64,000 nt of DNA, from the NCBI GenBank assembly GCA_963575745.1, contig CAUYUJ010012069.1, forward strand, positions 161,679 through 225,678, given 5' to 3'. The position numbers and the translations under genes are program-made. Below, piece by piece: positions 29,895 through 40,789 of this stretch. A model generated the notes under the pieces. The model was given only the letters and a program-made list of their open reading frames with translations. It made no database searches and had not been told where the DNA came from. This stretch comes from Prorocentrum cordatum (taxonomy: Eukaryota > Sar > Dinophyceae > Prorocentrales > Prorocentraceae). Within the stretch, counting starts at the first letter, position 1, and each line of letters opens with the position of its first letter.

Positions 29895-31280
29895 CGAATA
29901 TCATTGCCACGGCCATGACATCCGACATCCCCACCCGGTCATCGTCACCCTCCTGAACGTTCCCGACTTCCGTTTGCCCGTCGCTGGCGGGCAGGGCCCC
30001 CTCCCCCTCCACACCTGGGGCCCCCGTGAGCAGGGACTCCCATGGGCCAGGGTTTCGGAGCGTTCAGGAGCACCGCGGCCGCGGCGCGTCGCACGCACGC
30101 TGCCAGAGACCCGGCAGAGCCCTGGTCCGCAGCGTCCCGGCTCCTGGTCTGGACGCCCGAAGTCAACTCGTCAGAACATCGGAATCAAATCGGATCGAGG
30201 CAGACAGCGTCGATATCGAATCGGATCGCAATCGACCCTGGATTGTGGCCAGGGGAGCCGACATTGAGCGTCACATGCTGAGCTCTGCCCCTGAGCCCAA
30301 GCGCGATGACATCTACGGCGCTCGAGGTTACTGAGGGCGTGACGTACTGAAGCCCAAGGCATCCCCTCTCCCAGGGGCCCTCTTGTCGCCACGGAGGGAT
30401 TTGCCCCGAGATCCTGGTGAGAACGTGTTTCGGGATCGGTCTGGAGATTCGATTGTAGTAGGAGGGCCTATACCTGAAGGCGTCAGGAGGGACTCCAGGA
30501 GCCCATGCCGTGAACAAACCGCGACGTCGGAGGTCAGGGAGGGAGGGCAAGGAAGGGATGACAACGCGTGGGGGATGCAGGAGGCTGAGTCTTCCGGCAA
30601 GATGGCGATGGGCGGTGGACGAGGCGGGTACGTACGGAGGACACCAATCACAGAAGACAGTGTGATAGGAAACTAGAACCACGCGCGCGCTTCGCGCGCG
30701 CTTGGGTTCTAGCCGTGCCTGATGAACTCGCATCGCACGTTGCCAGTGAGGAGTGCAGGGGCGATTCGGGAGCTCCCTCGCGGATAGTAAAAGGACCTGC
30801 TGCAATTAACTACGGGACTCCTGGCAGCAAATAAGGAACCATATGCTTGTGTGCGCTACTGACCGTGTCGCGAGAGCGCTTCTCCATAAACCAATGTGAC
30901 GTGCCACTGGTAAATAGCAGCTAGCACGCAATGCAGCAGTGCACTGCGATCATGCAAAACAGCATGGTCACAGAAGGTTGTTGACGGGCACACCAGATCA
31001 AGACGACAGGACACTTGTATTGGCTTTTTGGTTCTTGCTCCGTCGCTCGCGCAAACAATCTGCCATTTGTACATGCACTCGGCCACGTGGATAAGCGTCA
31101 CCCCTCCTGCGGTCTGCGCCCAGGCAGTCCTGTCGGGAACGGCCAGCCTGTGTATTCGCACCCACGGCGCTCGTTATACAAATTGGCAGAGCGCGTGCAG
31201 AGCGACATTCTCGCTTGCAAAGCGCAAGCTGCGCAACGAAGGCACTGTACTCCGCAAGGCCCCGCGTCCGCGCCTAATTC
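29895..31280. other. No gene recognised apart from a palindromic repeat
   Basis: A 206-codon minus frame (30185-30805) and a 101-codon minus frame (30856-31161) are open but show no known motif. They could be exons or chance frames in GC-rich DNA. Confidence 0.35.
30673..30712. repeat. Perfect GC palindrome, copy 1
   Basis: Outer arms CTAGAACC/GGTTCTAG enclose GCGCGCGC-TTC-GCGCGCGC, forming a long hairpin. The right half and following GCCTGATG-type sequence recur at 35616-35660, showing this is part of a dispersed repeat. Confidence 0.8.
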
Positions 31281-31660
31281 GATTGTAGGCCTGAGGCCGC
31301 TTGAATGCCTGTGGGGGGATCCCTTGGAAAGCCGCTCGGGAGCCTCTTGGAGGCGATGTTCGGAGTGTCTTGGGGCCTCCCTGGGCCTCTGGGAGGTCTC
31401 CTGGGTCCTGATTTGGGGAACTATCGGCCTCCTGGGGCTTCTGGTGGGCCCCCTGGGGGCCTGCTGACGGTCTCGGGGGCCACCTTGGGGCGGAGAGCGC
31501 GAAATGCAAATTCGAATTCCCGCCCTTGGGGTCCTCTTGGGTCCCTCTTACTGGGCTCCTCTTGAGCCGTCTGACGCCCCTCTTGGGGGCGTCTTGGGCC
31601 GACTTGCGTCGATCTTGGAGGCATCTTGGGCCGTCTTGGACTGTCGGAAGCCCGAAAGAT
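31281..31660. repeat. Degenerate CTTGGGGGC/GTCTTGGGCC repeat region 1
   Basis: Irregular repetition of CTTGGGGGCGTCTTGGGCC, CCTCTTGGAGGC and similar, ending in GCTAAAAACGGTGCCCTCTT, which is shared with 35190-35210. Also present at 35.2-35.3 and 36.3-37.2 kb. Confidence 0.6.
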
Positions 31661-32825
31661 GAGAACGCTAAAAACGGTGCCCTCTTTTTTCCGCCGATCC
31701 TGCCGCAATGCCTCTTCTGGGGTGCACCCCCTCGCGCAGGGCCCCATCATGCAGAATGTGCCTAGCCCAAATGTAACGTATAATACTGGCAAGCAGGCTG
31801 GCAGTAGGGCGGCTAAATGCGCTGGCATTTTGGAACAGAAAGCAATAGGGAACGCGCTCATAGAACTGCGTGAGACTTGTTGTGGCTAGCTCCCGCTGCA
31901 AGCGCAGCCTGCCCCCGGGCCGCGCCTGTGGGTCTGCGGCGCCGGGCGCATGAACACTCGCCCCCCCCCCCCCGACCCTCCCGACTACGAAGCTCATCCT
32001 TACTCGCCTCACTGTGCAGGCGGAACGCAAATGGATAGTGGCCAAGGGGACGGCGGCCCCCTGCTGGCGCACGCGCGCGCTGGATCACTGGGCGTTGGAG
32101 CTTCTGCGTGGCAACGCCAAACAGGTCAATTAAGTGGGACAGTTGAGCCGGGACTTCGAGAGCTGAGTCAGAAAAATGCTCCTCTTGGTGCTCGAGGTTC
32201 TGTCTGGTCATGCAGGCTGAAGTAGGTTGGAACATCATAAGACTGGGCCGCGAAGTGCGATGCACAGGCGTCGTCGCGCGCCTGCGGGTGCCCTGGGCGA
32301 AGGCGCCTCCCAGCGAGCCGAGGGGAAAGTGCACACGCACACACACAGCATGCGCATGCGAGGAGCAATCTCGCCAGGAGAGACATACGGAAGGGCCCGC
32401 TGTCGTCGACATACTAACTTCCCAGGATGCCCCAAAGCTTCTCTGTGGGCCCCCGAGGCCAACAAGCCATGAGGAGAGATCTACGCGGGGCACCTGCCAG
32501 CAGGTCGGCTTCTTCTGTCATGCCGCTACTGGATTGGCGCTCGAGTGGTTTGCCTCTGGCGAGATTATCTAGGAGCGCCCCCACCCGCATGGGTAATTAT
32601 GCTTTCTTGACTGCGTCACTTGGGGACAACGGTTAATCAGACTTCGAATCATGCCGAAAGTGCAGCTGGAAGCAAGTTCCCGTCGAAGCAGCATCGCTGG
32701 CCCCACTTGTGGCAGCGTAAGCACCAAGCAAACTCGCCAAGGGCTGGCCCACCTGGGCGAAAAAAACCTGCGACGCGGCTACACAACAAGCGCGACGACA
32801 GCACACATGTGGTGAGCAGGCCCCT
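31661..32825. other. No gene recognised
   Basis: Mixed-composition sequence. A 211-codon minus frame (31858-32493) has no recognisable domain. Short C-run at about 31961-31972. Confidence 0.35.
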
Positions 32826-33000
32826 GCGCGGGCGACGTGCTGGCGTGGCCTTTCCGAGACCATCTCCCGGTCGGCGAAGAAGGTGCCTCGGGCCTCGGCG
32901 GATCTGATATCACGCTCCTGCGCAGGCGACGTGCTGGCGTGGGTGGCCCTTCCGAGACCATCTCCCCGTCGGCGAAAAAGGTGCCTCGGACCTCGAGCGT
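32826..33000. repeat. About 94-bp tandem duplication
   Basis: Two copies of CGACGTGCTGGCGTGG, CCGAGACCATCTCCC and GGTGCCTCGG are spaced about 94 bp apart, immediately downstream of the PAS-type membrane gene's stop. Confidence 0.75.
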
Positions 33001-33058
33001 CCATCGTGGGCCCTGGGCGCCGCGGGCGCAGCGCAGGCCGCAGCCGCGGCCGCCAGCC

Positions 33059-34989
33059 TCAGCCTCGCCGCCGGAGGCGGCCGCCACTCGGCTCGAAGGT
33101 CACGTCCGAGGCGCTGTCCGACGGCGTGGGCTCGACGCCGCCGGCCGCGGGCTGCTGCTCGGCCAGCGCCCCGAGCGCGTCCTCGGCGCCGCACTTGCCC
33201 AGGTGCTGGGTGCGGAGCTGGAGGCCCTGCTCGGAGGGGCTGTCCGACGGCGCGAGCTCGTCGCTGCTGAGCTCGTCGCTGCTGGCAACGAGCTGCTGCT
33301 CAACCAGCGCGCCCTCGGCACTGCCCACGCTGCGCTGCGCACTGTCCACGCTGCGCTGCCGGATGCGGAACTTGAAGCCCAGCTCGGAGACGCTGTTCGA
33401 CGGCGTGATCTCGTCGCTGCTGGCCACGGACTGCTGCTCCGCCAGCTCCCCGAGCGCACCCGGGTCGCCGTCCTCCAGGATGCTGGTCAGCTGCTGCTTG
33501 ACCCACATGGGCCGCATGGGGCGCCTGGCCTGCTTCCCGCCATCGCTCGAGCGCCGCCACTGCTGGCTTGACACACCGCGCAGCCAAAGAACGGCCGGCA
33601 GCGACAGCTCATCGTCCTCGTCAAGCGCTGTGGGCAAAATTTCAGCCAGGCCTTCTCTGCCGATCTCGACCTCGCCGGCGCTGCGGGAATCTTCAGGTGG
33701 AACTGCTCGATGACCGTGGAGGACGTGCTCCCGAGCTGACCACAAGCTGCCACTTCGTCCACTACCCAGGTCTCCAGGCCGTGTCGCGCCATATGCGAGG
33801 TCCAGCTCAGGAGTCCGTGCTGCTCGCACTCAGAGAAGATGCCGGGGCTGCACTCGCTGATGGCGAAGTTTTCGGTGCCCGCGTCGAAAGCGATCCACAT
33901 ATCCTCGGAGTCTGCCGCGCCCATCTGCGCAGGCGTGTCCTCGGGGGGTCTGGCCGGGCTTGTCTCCTCTCTCGGCGCCTCGACCAGGCGTGCCCCGACG
34001 AGGATCCCGAACGAGCTCTCCGAGGAGGAGTCGTAGATGCTCTGCACGACCCTGACCGCGTTGATCTTGAGCTCGACGATGGCCTGGCCTTTCTGCAAGA
34101 AGATGCTTTGTATTGTCATCGCCTGGCTTGACGTGCTCGAGACGACCTCCTGCAAAAATCTGGAGATGCGGCTCTGCTCTCCAGGGGCGGCCAGACCGCT
34201 GAAGGCCTGGCCCACCACTGCATCCGCTGTCTCGAACTGGAGCAGGTCCACGGCCTGGGCAGAGGCGTTGACAACGGCACTGGTGGAGTCACAGAGCAAG
34301 GTAGCGTCGAACACGGACTTCCACATTGAGTCCTGCGAGTCGACATGCTGCTGCAGGCCGTCTCTTACCAGCTTCAGCACATCGCGCTCCGTGTGCAGGG
34401 CGTTACTGGTGGTCTTGAGAGCGGCCCCGACAAACAATTGTACATACGACATAGAGGCAGAGAGGATCACCCCCTCAAAGGTCGTCATAGAAAAAATAAC
34501 TTTCCACGCCACAGCAGCGTTGAAGGCCGTGCAACTGACGACCAATACCCAATGTGGCTCTGCACTATCGACGACGGCTAAAGCAGAATGTCCGCACATT
34601 ATTCCGAACGAGAGCAGCGGGCGTGTGAACATCATCACTGCAATTTCGCGCACTGTCCACTCCTCCCGCCCCGCAAGCATGCACAGCGCGAGCACACACT
34701 GGGAGGCGGAGGCAATGCTCTGTATGGCCTGCAGCTCGAAGACCCACGACTTCCCCCGCACCGTCGCGTACGCGGTCGCCAGCTGCACCAGGACGTTGAA
34801 GACGAGCTTGGCGAGGGCCGTGTACAGGTCCGCCGCAGGCAGGTTCAGGCACAGGAGCACATGGTACATGCCGCCCAGGAGCAGCCACCAGTGCGACATG
34901 CGCAGCAACCGGCACACCAGCTTGATCATCTCGTCGTGGCTCGTGCCGGCATCGCGCCCGAGCGCCGCACGGGGCGCCAGCTCGGCCAT
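33059..34989 (-). CDS. Multi-pass membrane protein with PAS-like domain, probable frameshift near 33.7 kb
   Basis: The ATG at 34989 opens a frame with about four to six hydrophobic segments in residues 30-190 (WWLLLGGMYHVLLCLNL, FNVLVQLATAYATV, SASQCVLALCMLAG, VLVVSCTAFNAAVAWKVIF). A PAS-like segment follows at about residues 220-335: MWKSVFDATLLCDSTSAVV, then FETADAVVGQAFSGL. After a Glu/Pro-rich linker comes FAISECSPGIFSECEQHGLL. Near 33700 the coding register moves to a second frame (LAEILPTALDEDDELSLPA, then PMRPMWVKQQLTSILEDG) with degenerate repeats AEQQ-V-ASSDE to a TGA at 33059. The switch may be a frameshift or a small intron. A sensor role is inferred only from the PAS-like segment. 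The relict spliced leader at 35170-35191 supports transcription on this strand. Confidence 0.7.
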
Positions 34990-35169
34990 GCGAGGGCCCC
35001 TTGCTGGGCGCCCCCCGCGGGGCGGCCGGCGGGGCCTGCGGGCAGCGCCCGGCCAGGGGGGGAGAACGCCGTCCCGAGGCTCGTGCTCGGGGGCGACCTC
35101 GGGCCCCCCCCCTTTCCCCGCCCTAGGCGGAGAGAAGAGGGGCTTGGCCCTGACCGGCCTGATCCGCAA

Positions 35170-35191
35170 CTTGAGCCAAAATGGCGACGGC
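35170..35191 (-). other. Relict dinoflagellate spliced leader (DinoSL)
   Basis: The minus strand reads GCCGTCGCCATTTTGGCTC plus AAG, differing from the 22-nt DinoSL consensus at a single position (A to C at position 6). It is directly preceded by TTTTTTAG, a pyrimidine tract plus AG acceptor, and lies 180 bp upstream of the ATG of the membrane-protein gene in the same orientation. This is the structure left when a trans-spliced mRNA is reverse-transcribed back into the genome. Confidence 0.85.
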
Positions 35192-37386
35192 TAAAAAACG
35201 GTGCCCTCTTGGAGGGCATCTTGGAGCCCTCTTGGAGCTGATTGGGCTGTCGTGGAAGCGTCTGGTGCAATTCTGTGCCACCTGGAATGAATATTGGCTG
35301 TCTTCCTCGTCTCTTGGCCCCAACTTGTTGCCGATCACGGCCGTCTTCACCCATCTAGGGATTGAACGTCTCCCCCGAAAAGTCTGAAAACGGGCCCCGG
35401 ACCATAGGGACTGAATCAAATTTCCGGGCAGGGGGGGGGGCATTTGTCATTGTGTACCGGGGAGGGCCCGGGAGGCCAACACTCTGGCATTGTGAGTACA
35501 TGTCTATACGCACGTGCATGTCCGATCTACAACATGTGTATGCTATGCAAACACATCTACATTTGAGTACACACAAGCTGTAAGTACATGCTCATGCCTG
35601 GGTTTGTATAGCCTTCGCGCGCGCTTCGCGCGCGCTCAAGTTCTAGCTAGGCTTGATGGGCTAGCTCATGGGCACTCATGTTTGTCGTTTCTTGCATCCA
35701 GGGACTCTCTTGGGGGCCCTGTGCAAGCCTCGGAATCGTATAGAAGGGGAAGTGCGGAAACGCAGAAATCATTACTTCCCGTTCGGTATTCAACGATTTG
35801 GGGCCCTCAAAGGCTTTCCGGGTTCTCTTCTGGGAGCTGAGGGGGGCTTTACTTGTGGTCTGTTCTGCAAGAGTAGACAGGGGGGCGAACTTGAAAAACA
35901 GGAAATACTGAATTCCCTATTATTTCAAGTTGCCGCGCCTGGGTTGTGGGCTATAAGCTTTCTGGATGCAGACCACGGTCTGTTGGGATGCATCTCGTGG
36001 TCTTTGTGCGAAAATAAGCAAGGGGTGAGTTCGAAGAACAAAGAATTGCATTTCTTCATTTTTCAACTCATGGGATCATGGGATCTCGATTTCTACGGTG
36101 GTTTCAGGGGCAGCCGAGAGGACACGAAGACGATCCAAGAAAGTGCAAAGACAGCGTCAGAGAGCTCAATCGCATTCCCGAAACATCCTTGCATGTGACC
36201 CTGAAGTCTTGATGGGGCTCGAAGAAGAGGATAGGGATTAGGAGATCCAACTTGAAAAAAGGGAATATCTTGAATCTCTGTTTTTTCAAGTTCCTCGGTC
36301 TTTGAGGTCTCTTGGAGGCATCCTGGGAGCCTGGAGAGCCGATCGAAAGCTATCTTGGGTTGCTTGGGGGCGTCTTGGGCCGTTCTGTTACATTCTGGGG
36401 GCTTCTTGGGGTCGTCTTGGGCTGTCCTTGGGCATTGTGGGGGCCCCCTGGGGCCAGAACGTGCGGTACTGGGAGCGTTCCGCAGATGTTCCGGGGAGGT
36501 GTGGGACCCCCGGGAAAGAGGGGCGTATTTGTTACACTTGAGAGGGGAAATTAGAAGGGATCTCTGGAATTCCTTTGTTATAAGTTCCTCGGTCTTTGAG
36601 CGTTGGAAGCGGGAAAACGTGAGAAGGCGAGTAGCGTCGACAAAAACAACTGGAAATTGATGATTTTACCCTCTTCGGGCTCTCTCGGGACGGCTCTCGA
36701 AGCTCTCTTGGGCTGTTTTGGGGGCCTCGTCGGGGCTTTTTGGGGGCCCCTTAAGGGTCTGGGGTGTGTTGGGGGGCCTCTTGGGGCTCCCAGAGTCCTC
36801 TCGGAGATATCTCTGGAGGCCTCATGCTCCCGCTCTTGGGCATATCTTGAGCCTGTTCTGGGGTGGAGCTGTCCTGGGCGCCTCTTCGGCAGTCTTGGGG
36901 CCTTCTTGGCCCGTCTTGGGAGCCTCTTAGGCGGTCTTGGAGCCGTCTTCGGCCGTCTTGGAGCGTTGGAAGCATGAAATGGTGAGAATGCCGAAAACCT
37001 AAAAACACATGCAAATTAACGATTTTAGAGGTTCTCCGGGCGCTCTCAGGACGCCTCTCGGAGCTCTCTTGAGGTCTCTTGGAGGCCTCCTGGGAGCCTG
37101 GAGAGCCGCCCGAAGGCTATCTTGGGTTGCTTGGGAGCGTCTTGGGCTGTTCTTTACGTTCTGGGGGCTTCTCGGGGTCGTTTTGTCTTCTACTCTAGAA
37201 TTTTACGCTCGGACTCCCTCAATTCAAGCTCATCTTGGGGAATAATCATCTCCTGGCTGCGCAATGAAGGTGGACAAATATTGCCAATTGAAACGCAACC
37301 GTCAACCGTGCCGAGTGCCATGGGGGTCGCGAGCGAAGAGTATGTGGAGTCAACAAAACAGTCTTGATGCTCGACCCTGCGCCCTG
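35192..37386. repeat. Degenerate CTTGGGG/GTCTTGGGC repeat region 2 with internal duplications
   Basis: CCTCTTGGAGGC, GTCTTGGGCCG and GCTTCTTGGGGTCG motifs dominate 35200-35260 and 36300-37190. A block of about 125 bp is duplicated: 36309-36430 matches 37072-37190 (GAGGTCTCTTGGAGG, CTATCTTGGGTTGCTTGGG). The 36405-36535 part matches 39549-39680 beyond the channel gene (GCAGATGT, GGGGAGGTGTGGGACCCCC, GGGGCGTATTTGTT). The stretch 35660-36290 is lower in GC and contains repeated CTTGAAAAA/TTTTTCAAG motifs. No gene recognised. Confidence 0.6.
35616..35660. repeat. GC palindrome, copy 2
   Basis: CGCGCGCGC-TTC-GCGCGCGC followed by TCAAGTTCTAGCTAGGCTTGATG. It corresponds to the right half of 30673-30730, but lacks the left CTAGAACC arm. 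Confidence 0.75.
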
Positions 37387-39628
37387 TTAGACAGACACCT
37401 GGCCAGCCACGAAGGATTGCAGAATGGACGAGCGCCTCACTACACGGTCGGTGCCCCTGCCCTGCTGCGCGTGAACACCGTTCTCGCTGCTTCGCTTGGA
37501 GCCACCGGACATTTGCATCAGCTGCGTCTGATCATCTGCGAGCTCACGCAGCACATCATGGAACCTTTGCCGGTCTGTGCGCAGTACCTCCGAGCACTCG
37601 AGCGCCACCACGGTATTCTTGCTCAACGCCGTGTACCCCAGATCGAACAGGCAGTGGTCGTCCAGGACCGTCAGGTGGCTCCTCCTTCGAGTCGACAGCT
37701 GCAGGTGACTGAGGATCGACGCCAAGCTCACGAGGCTGCCGTCGCTGAGGCCGCTTCGGCCGCGGTCCAGCTGGGGGTGGTCCCGCAGGTTGTAGACCTG
37801 TATGCCACCCCTCATGCGCACGGACGCGGCCTCCGCGTCGTTGTGCCTCTCAGTGATTGTGAGCGCTTCTGCATCATATGCTTGTGAGCGCTTCTGCAAC
37901 GTGCTCCCGCAGTCGGTGGTTCGTAGGTGCATGCGGACGTACGCCATATCCTCCTTGAACGCGTCTCTGCGGGCGCTGAATTTGAACCAAGCATGTGTAA
38001 TGCGGGCGACATTGATAGCCAATGCCATTACGGCGAAGAACATGAAGAGAAGGACGAACATCCTCTCTGACAACTTGACTGGCGTGACTTCTGCCGGCAT
38101 GGTGCGCATCACTCCTTAGATCCAGTAGAAACAGAACACGTACTGCTCCGACGCGGGCCTCTCTACCCACTTCCACTGCATATCGTCGCGCGAGCTGTGC
38201 ACGCGCGGCAACTCCGTCCAGTGGAGGGCATCTGGATCGTCGTCCTGGAACGTGAGGAGCACCACCAAAACTGTTCCTCGTGCCAAACATCCACCAAGCG
38301 CACGCGCCCCAGTGGCAGATCACGGTCCAGATGGCAAGGGCCTTGACCAACACAACCATGTTCAAGGCAGTGATGGACCCGATCTGGCCTTCGAGGCGCT
38401 CCCAGATGACCGACAGCTTGACGAGCCGTAGCATCCTCACCAGCCTCAGAAGTCGCGTCAACTTGACAATCTTAGCGAGCTTCGTCACTTGGCCCGCCGA
38501 AGACGTGTCCGACTTACCATCCGACCACATGGCATCAACGCAAACAAACCATGGCACACTGCGTAACCAATACATCCAGAACCATCCGCGAATGTAGTGA
38601 GATGCGATGCTGGCTTTGTTTGTGATAATCGGGGTACCTGGTGAAGAAATTCGTCACCAAATCGCAAACGAAGATACATACCAATAGCCATAGCCAGACA
38701 TTCTCGAACCCCAGTTCTGTGCTGAACTCGGCCAGCTGGAAGGGTATCACCACGCTGTCGCACAGGACAAGCACGATGATCACCAGGTCCCATGCGAGCC
38801 GCGGGGGCGAATCTGGGTGTATCACGCCGTCGATGCAACACGAGGATTCCCCCTGGTTCCTCGCATCGGTGAAGCTCGTGTCCAGGTCACCCAAAGGGAA
38901 ATCGTTCTCCACCCGCACGACAGCATCTGACCCCTGCGACTGGCTCCGCGACCGCGAGCCCGCCGAGCCGTGGACAGCGATTTGCTCGGCCTCCTCCCTG
39001 GATAGCATGCTGTGCGAGAAGCCCTTGGACTGCATCGCGCTGCTCCTGCGGCTGCCGTGGCTGGGACGCCTCGGCTCTGGGTCAGCCGACGCAGTCGTTG
39101 CTGCAGCCATCGTGGTCGAACCCGTGGGTGCTGCGTCTGGAGGTGCGACGTCCAGCACCGCCTCGGCAACGGCCACTTTTGGAGGCTCCCGTCGTCCGCG
39201 GGCTTGGCGGCCACAGCGATCAGGTGGGACCGAAAGTCGCCGATCGCCTCGCTGAACTTCGTGACCGCCTCGTTGGCCAGGCCCTTGAAGTCGACGAACG
39301 GGGAGGCCGGGTGCAGGTCGAGGACGCTGCGCACCAGGCTGGCCTGCAGGTCCAAGGCCGCGGTGAGGGCCCGGAGGTGGGCCTCGAAGGCCTGCGCTCT
39401 TTCGGGTGCTCCCTCGCCGCCATCGCCCGCGCGCGCGGGGAGGAGGAGGATGAGGAGGAGCAGGAGGAGGGAGCTCGTGGCACCGGCCCCGCAGGGCGCC
39501 AGCAGCCCTTTGGGCGGCGGCGACCCCCCGGGTGACGGCCTCCGCCGCGGCCCTTGGGGTCGTCTTGGGCTGTCCTTGAGTGCTTTGTGGGCTCCCCAGG
39601 AGGCCAGGAAGCGCAGCACCAGGAGCAT
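37387..39628 (-). pseudogene. Voltage-gated cation-channel-like gene, broken, with non-GYG pore
   Basis: Segments in order on the minus strand: helical N-terminus (AFEAHLRALTAALDLQASLV, 39400-39180). S1 LAWDLVIIVLVLCDSVVIPF and S2 VWLWLLVCIFVCDLVTNFF (39176-38620). S3-S4 after a frame change: IRGWFWMYWLRSVPWFVCV and the Arg/Lys-studded KIVKLTRLLRLVRMLRLVK. S5 ALAIWTVICHWGACAWWMF (to about 38280). After another frame change the pore region YVFCFYWI-stop-GVMRTMPAEVTP and S6 FVLLFMFFAVMALAINVARIT, then a C-terminal linker with a degenerate cyclic-nucleotide-domain-like tail. The in-frame TAA is at 38116-38118. It belongs to the CNG/HCN/EAG-like superfamily and lacks the usual GYG filter. Some breaks might be introns, but the stop in the pore argues for a pseudogene. 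The N-terminal ATG at 39628 lies in repeat DNA. Confidence 0.75.
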
Positions 39629-39679
39629 TACGCAGATGTCACGGGGAGGTGTGGGACCCCCTGGGGGGCGTATTTGTTT

Positions 39680-39865
39680 ATATTATATTATACTACACTC
39701 TATACGTAAACAAATACGTGTACGTATACATTTTTGTTGAAGACAAAGGTTGTGATGTGTGCTCACATGACCGAGAAGGGTCTGGGATCGTTGCCCACCT
39801 GCCAGGCAGGCGCGTCGATGACCGCCCTTCCAATGGGATGGGGACGATCCAGAAACTCCTCATCG
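39680..39865. other. AT-richer junction, no gene
   Basis: A short TATATTATATTATAC stretch and ordinary sequence between the channel-like gene and the start of the microsatellite block. Confidence 0.4.
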
Positions 39866-40689
39866 ATCCTCCTCCTCCTCCTCCTCCTCCTCCTCCTCCA
39901 GTTCCTCCTCCTCCTCCTCCTCCTCCTTCTCCTCTTTCTCCTCCCCTCCTACTCCCCATGTTCCTCCTACTCCTCCTCGTTTTCTCTTCCTCCTCCTCCC
40001 CCTTCTCGATCCCACTCCTCGGTCCTCCTCCTCCTCCACAACCCACTCCTCCACGATTTTCCTCCTCGAGGATGGAGTGCGCCAAAGAGGGCGGGCATTA
40101 AAACGGGGGTGGGGTGCGCATCGCGTCCCGAGACATGTGCGCGGACGAGGGGCCGGTGGGGCCAAGGGACGTGGAGGCCATGTTATCTGGAAGATCTCAT
40201 GGCCTTGGCTACGGTATCCACATCCTCTCTTCGATCCTCCTCCTCCTCCTCCTCCTCCTCCTCCTCCTCCTCCTCGGTCCTCCTCCTCGTCCTCCTACAA
40301 ACTCCTCTCACTCCTATTCCTACTCCTCCGCCTCCTTCTCCCCCTGCTCCTCCTCTTTTTCCTCCTCCTCCTCCTGTCCTCCCCTGTCCTCCTCTGTACT
40401 CCTCGGCCCTCCACCTTCGCCCTCCGTCTCCTGATGCTCCAACCTCTTCCGCCTCCTTCTCCTCCTCCTCCTCCTCCTCCTCCTCCTGCTCAAGGGGGAG
40501 GCACGGGGCCTCTGGAACGGCGCGGCGGCGGCGGCGGTTGGCGCCACCAGACTCGCCGGGGAGGCGGCCGATGCCTCGGCGCGGCGGGCCGCCCGACTGC
40601 AGCCGCTGCCCCTCGATCCTTTTCTCCCAGCCTCCTCCTTAGTTCTCCTCGATCCTCGATTATCAAACCTCCTCCTCCTCCTCCTCCTC
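39866..40689. repeat. (TCC)n-rich block, left of the assembly gap
   Basis: Nearly continuous TCC/TCCTCCTCG repeats on the plus strand (39866-40070, 40228-40500, 40670-40689), with a unique island at 40075-40225 and another at about 40495-40630. Confidence 0.9.
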
Positions 40690-40789
40690 NNNNNNNNNNN
40701 NNNNNNNNNNNNNNNNNNNNNNNNNNNNNNNNNNNNNNNNNNNNNNNNNNNNNNNNNNNNNNNNNNNNNNNNNNNNNNNNNNNNNNNNN
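40690..40789. other. Assembly gap of 100 N
   Basis: Exactly 100 undetermined bases inside TCC repeats. The round number suggests a placeholder, so the true length is unknown. Confidence 0.98.

Noticed and set aside
30185-30805. 206-codon minus frame as a gene
   Set aside because: No motif, no homology recognised, and competing frames on both strands.
31564-31575. CTTGAGCC as a second spliced-leader relict
   Set aside because: Only eight bases match; it is part of the CTTGGGG repeat family.
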